Shown: positions 62,143-64,000 of the stretch, one piece after another | Numbering within the stretch: the first letter of the stretch is position 1 | How the letters are laid out: the number at the start of each line of letters is the position of its first letter | Assembly: GCF_006152145.1 (NCBI RefSeq) | Contig: NZ_VDFV01000001.1 | Location: forward strand, 434,001-498,000 | Direction of reading: 5' to 3' | DNA length: 64,000 bases | DNA from: Rubellimicrobium roseum | GTDB lineage: Bacteria > Pseudomonadota > Alphaproteobacteria > Rhodobacterales > Rhodobacteraceae | Position numbers and translations under genes: made by a program | Notes under the pieces: model-generated | Database searches by the model: none | What the model was told of the DNA's origin: nothing | What the model saw: the letters and a program-made list of their open reading frames with translations, nothing else

Positions 62143-62562
62143 TCAGCGGATGCGGTCGGCCAGCGCCGCCTTGATCGCGGGCGGCGCGGAAAGGGCCCCC
62201 AGCACATGGATGGAGGCGATGGTTTCTTGCGCCAGTTCGGGAGGCACGTCGGCCGCGATGACGGCCAGGCCGAGCACCTGGATGTGCAGGGTCTCGCCGG
62301 CGGCCCTGACCTTCTCGAGGTCGGCGCGGGTGTAATGCCGCAGGCCGAGGTCGAGCTGGTGACGGGCCACCGATTGGCGCACGGCGTCGGTGTGCCGGTC
62401 AAGCTGGTTGCGGATGGCCGTGCGGATGAAGTCGGTGCGGTTGGAGTAGAAGCCCTCCCGCACAAGCAGGTCGATCTGGCCCAGGTCGACATAGCCCAGG
62501 TTGATCGTGATCTTCTCGCTTTCGGGCAGGCGCGGCCGCAGCTCGCGAACATTGTCCGTCAC
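62143..62562 (-). CDS. CopG-like ribbon-helix-helix regulator
   Basis: The 139-residue protein has a ribbon-helix-helix region (about residues 17-55, KITINLGYVDLGQIDLLV then FYSNRTDFIRTAIRNQL) and an alpha/beta C-terminal domain (about 60-135, GETLHIQVLGLAVIAADVPPELA), the layout of CopG/NikR-like proteins. It probably regulates itself or the neighbouring esterase gene 98 bases downstream. CopG-like genes next to PHB-depolymerase-type esterases are an association I recall from related genomes. It also resembles the antitoxin class, but no toxin gene is adjacent. Confidence 0.78.
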   Translation of the reverse strand: MTDNVRELRPRLPESEKITINLGYVDLGQIDLLVREGFYSNRTDFIRTAIRNQLDRHTDAVRQSVARHQLDLGLRHYTRADLEKVRAAGETLHIQVLGLAVIAADVPPELAQETIASIHVLGALSAPPAIKAALADRIR

Positions 62563-63485
62563 TTTGCCATCTCCTCACCATCCACTGGGATGGAGATAGG
62601 ATAGGAGGTGGTGACCGGCAAGGGGCTGCCCAGTGATACGTCGGGCGCTGCATCGGCCTCCAAGGGAGACCCCAGCGCCTCCGGTTCAGTGTCTGCCCCA
62701 TCTTAGGACTCGGAAGGCGATCACCGCGGGCGCCGGCCCACTGGTCGGGTTTGACAGGCCCATGCCAGATGCTCCTGGCGCGCGATCCTTCGGGAACCCG
62801 GACTCCGGCCGTTCGGGCCGGAGGGTTATGATCGCATCCGATTGATCGGCACCGCGCAGGGCATTTCCGAAACCGTCCGCTCACGACCATTGGCGGATGA
62901 ATGGGCCTTGGCGACCTTTCGCTCGCGGCCGAACTCCCGGTCCGATCGTTCCCAGGCTGGAAGGAGTAATCAGGTCAAGCGACGTCTCGACCTCGGCGTG
63001 CGGGTCGAACCGCCCGGCTGACCTTGGCCTGAAGTTGACACGGCCGATGGGGCTCGCCGTCCGTGCGTCCCCGCCTCAGCCGAGGCTGGTCGGCCTTGCC
63101 GCTTCCGGCTCGGGCGATTGCTCCCGGCGTGGCATCTCGTCGCATGATCCGTCGAGGACCCGCCATCGTGGCGCCCGCAAAGAGGAGGCCCGGCGACGCC
63201 CACAGACATGTGGACGCTGCGGCGCCCCAACGAGGGCCTTTGCCGGAAATCCGCGCAAGTCCCACGCTGGCCACGGAATTACTAGGACACTGAAGCGAGG
63301 GGCCACGACATTCCGTCATCCCCGATTCCGCTTGCATTCAAGCCGCTCCGCCCCCATGTGTCCCTTGCGAACGTTGCTATCCCTCGATCCGCTGTCTCCC
63401 TCACCGGCTTCAGTTTCTTCGTTGCGACACTGACCGAGCCGGGCTGCCGCACGCTGCGGGCAGCGATCTGACAGGAGACATCACG
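62563..63485. other. 920-base region without a supported gene
   Basis: Short open frames exist on both strands but none has a convincing start, ribosome site or recognisable product; most are Arg/Pro/Ser-rich. The region contains a perfect hairpin at 62803-62823 and a purine-rich GGAAGGAGTAATCAGG (62960-62975) that resembles a ribosome site but has no good frame behind it. GC content looks slightly lower than in the coding regions. The last part (about 63,370-63,485) is presumably the long leader of cspA. A decayed gene cannot be excluded. Confidence 0.5.
62803..62823. terminator. Perfect hairpin in the intergenic region
   Basis: CTCCGGCC (62803-62810), loop GTTCG, GGCCGGAG (62816-62823). 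The stem is perfect over 8 bp but has no T-run. It lies 240 bases upstream of the CopG-like gene and serves no obvious neighbouring gene. Confidence 0.3.
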
Positions 63486-63692
63486 ATGGCCACCGGCACC
63501 GTAAAATGGTTCAACGCCACCAAGGGCTTCGGCTTCATCGCCCCCGATGGCGGCAAGAAGGACGTGTTCGTCCACATCTCCGCCGTCGAGCGGGCGGGCC
63601 TGACGGGCCTGCGGGATGACCAGAAGGTCACCTTCGACATCGAATCCGGCCGCGACGGCCGTGAATCGGCGACGAACCTTCAACTGGCCTAA
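63486..63692 (+). CDS. cspA: Cold-shock protein, CspA family
   Basis: The 68-residue cold-shock domain has RNP1 KGFGFI and RNP2 VFVHIS, and begins [20 protein letters not shown]. It binds single-stranded RNA and DNA and melts RNA secondary structure. GACAGGAGAC before ATG 63486 is a strong ribosome site. The untranslated leader is probably long, as is usual for csp genes, and a strong terminator follows 33 bases after the stop. Codon use is less extreme than in the neighbours. Confidence 0.95.
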   Translation: MATGTVKWFNATKGFGFIAPDGGKKDVFVHISAVERAGLTGLRDDQKVTFDIESGRDGRESATNLQLA

Positions 63693-63725
63693 GCCAGAAC
63701 GCCGGTCCGGACACGGACCGCAACG

Positions 63726-63757
63726 GGCCGCTCCCCTCGTGGCGAGCGGCCTTTTTT
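63726..63757 (+). terminator. Rho-independent terminator after cspA
   Basis: GGCCGCTC (63726-63733) and GAGCGGCC (63744-63751) form a perfect 8-bp stem with a 10-base loop, followed by TTTTTT (63752-63757). This is a canonical terminator. Confidence 0.9.
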
Positions 63758-63807
63758 CCGCAAGGAACAGCGGCCGCGCGCGGCACCTTCCGTGCAGACA
63801 ACATCCA

Positions 63808-63833
63808 GGGGGCCGCTCGGCATGCGGCCCCCC
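63808..63833. terminator. Second GC-rich hairpin near the window end
   Basis: GGGGGCCGC (63808-63816) pairs with GCGGCCCCC (63824-63832) around loop TCGGCAT. No T-run follows. The rest of the window to 64000 holds no supported gene. Confidence 0.35.
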
Positions 63834-64000
63834 GGAACCGGCCTCGCTCCAAGCCGACCTCGTCTTCGCGAAGTCCGCCTTTCGAGGCGCACAGGAGTGG
63901 TCCTGTCCGCTTCGGGCCCCATGTGGCCCAATGGCGCGGCCCCGCGACGACCGGGGACGTGCCTTCGCTCCCCCGATCCCGCCTGGAACCCGCCGATGAG

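Overview
The window is very GC-rich and densely coded, and reads as the chromosome of an alphaproteobacterium of the Rhodobacteraceae/Roseobacteraceae type. The evidence is indirect but consistent. It includes a VPLPA-CTERM surface protein, a DUF1127 protein, a ROSE-type Hsp20 RNA thermometer, a sorbitol dehydrogenase that closely resembles Rhodobacter SmoS from memory, and a RutR-type pyrimidine locus. It also carries short intergenic repeats of the kind common in that family (two identical 24-nt copies and one composite GC-hairpin copy). I see no rRNA, tRNA, CRISPR array, phage or intact insertion sequence. The genus cannot be fixed from the sequence alone.

Layout. 0-6 kb: a CNNM/CorC transporter, a TerB-like/membrane protein pair, a hydroxypyruvate isomerase homologue, a DMT exporter and a VPLPA-CTERM secreted protein. 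5.6-13.8 kb: DUF1285 diverging from a MoxR / DUF58 / DUF4159 / large membrane protein operon, then DUF599. 13.9-17.9 kb: glycolate oxidase glcD-glcE-glcF. 17.9-21.7 kb: stress and envelope genes, namely a secreted trypsin-like protease, Hsp20 under a sigma-32-like promoter and a three-hairpin thermometer, a PepSY-like protein, GlsB/YeaQ, YidB and a secreted alpha/beta hydrolase. 21.7-27.9 kb: polA, a zinc-finger protein, HIT and YciI proteins, a sugar transferase and galE.

27.9-38.2 kb is a reductive pyrimidine or hydantoin catabolic locus. On the minus strand lie an N-carbamoyl-amidase, a lipoprotein, a dihydropyrimidinase, a complete NMT1/THI5-type ABC importer and a HyuA-like protein. A cupin gene on the plus strand has a start codon that overlaps the start of the ABC ATPase gene. 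A divergent RutR-like TetR regulator sits beside a perfect TTGACC-N4-GGTCAA operator, just downstream of a candidate amidase promoter. The likely scheme is import, ring opening, then removal of the carbamoyl group, derepressed by a pyrimidine ligand.

38.3-53.1 kb: Kup potassium transporter, MltB-type transglycosylase, SmoS-like polyol dehydrogenase, DUF1127, a decayed FGGY sugar kinase, an SLC13/TrkA-C transporter, a DUF533 protein, a CBS protein, a receiver protein and a large PAS/GAF hybrid histidine kinase with a degenerate terminal receiver, a thioredoxin-reductase-like flavoprotein and dxs. 53.5-55.3 kb: a DGPF/YciI-like protein with its partner ECF sigma factor. 55.3-60.6 kb: an IclR-controlled ribose-type sugar ABC operon led by an SDR dehydrogenase. 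60.8-62.6 kb: a PHB-depolymerase-type esterase and a CopG-like regulator. After about 0.9 kb without a recognisable gene comes cspA with a strong terminator, and the window ends in non-coding sequence.

I found no clearly new multi-gene defence or mobile system. The most informative signals are regulatory or evolutionary: the Hsp20 thermometer, the RutR operator, the overlapping divergent starts, the relic FGGY kinase, the dispersed repeats, and the poorly understood MoxR-DUF58-DUF4159 operon.
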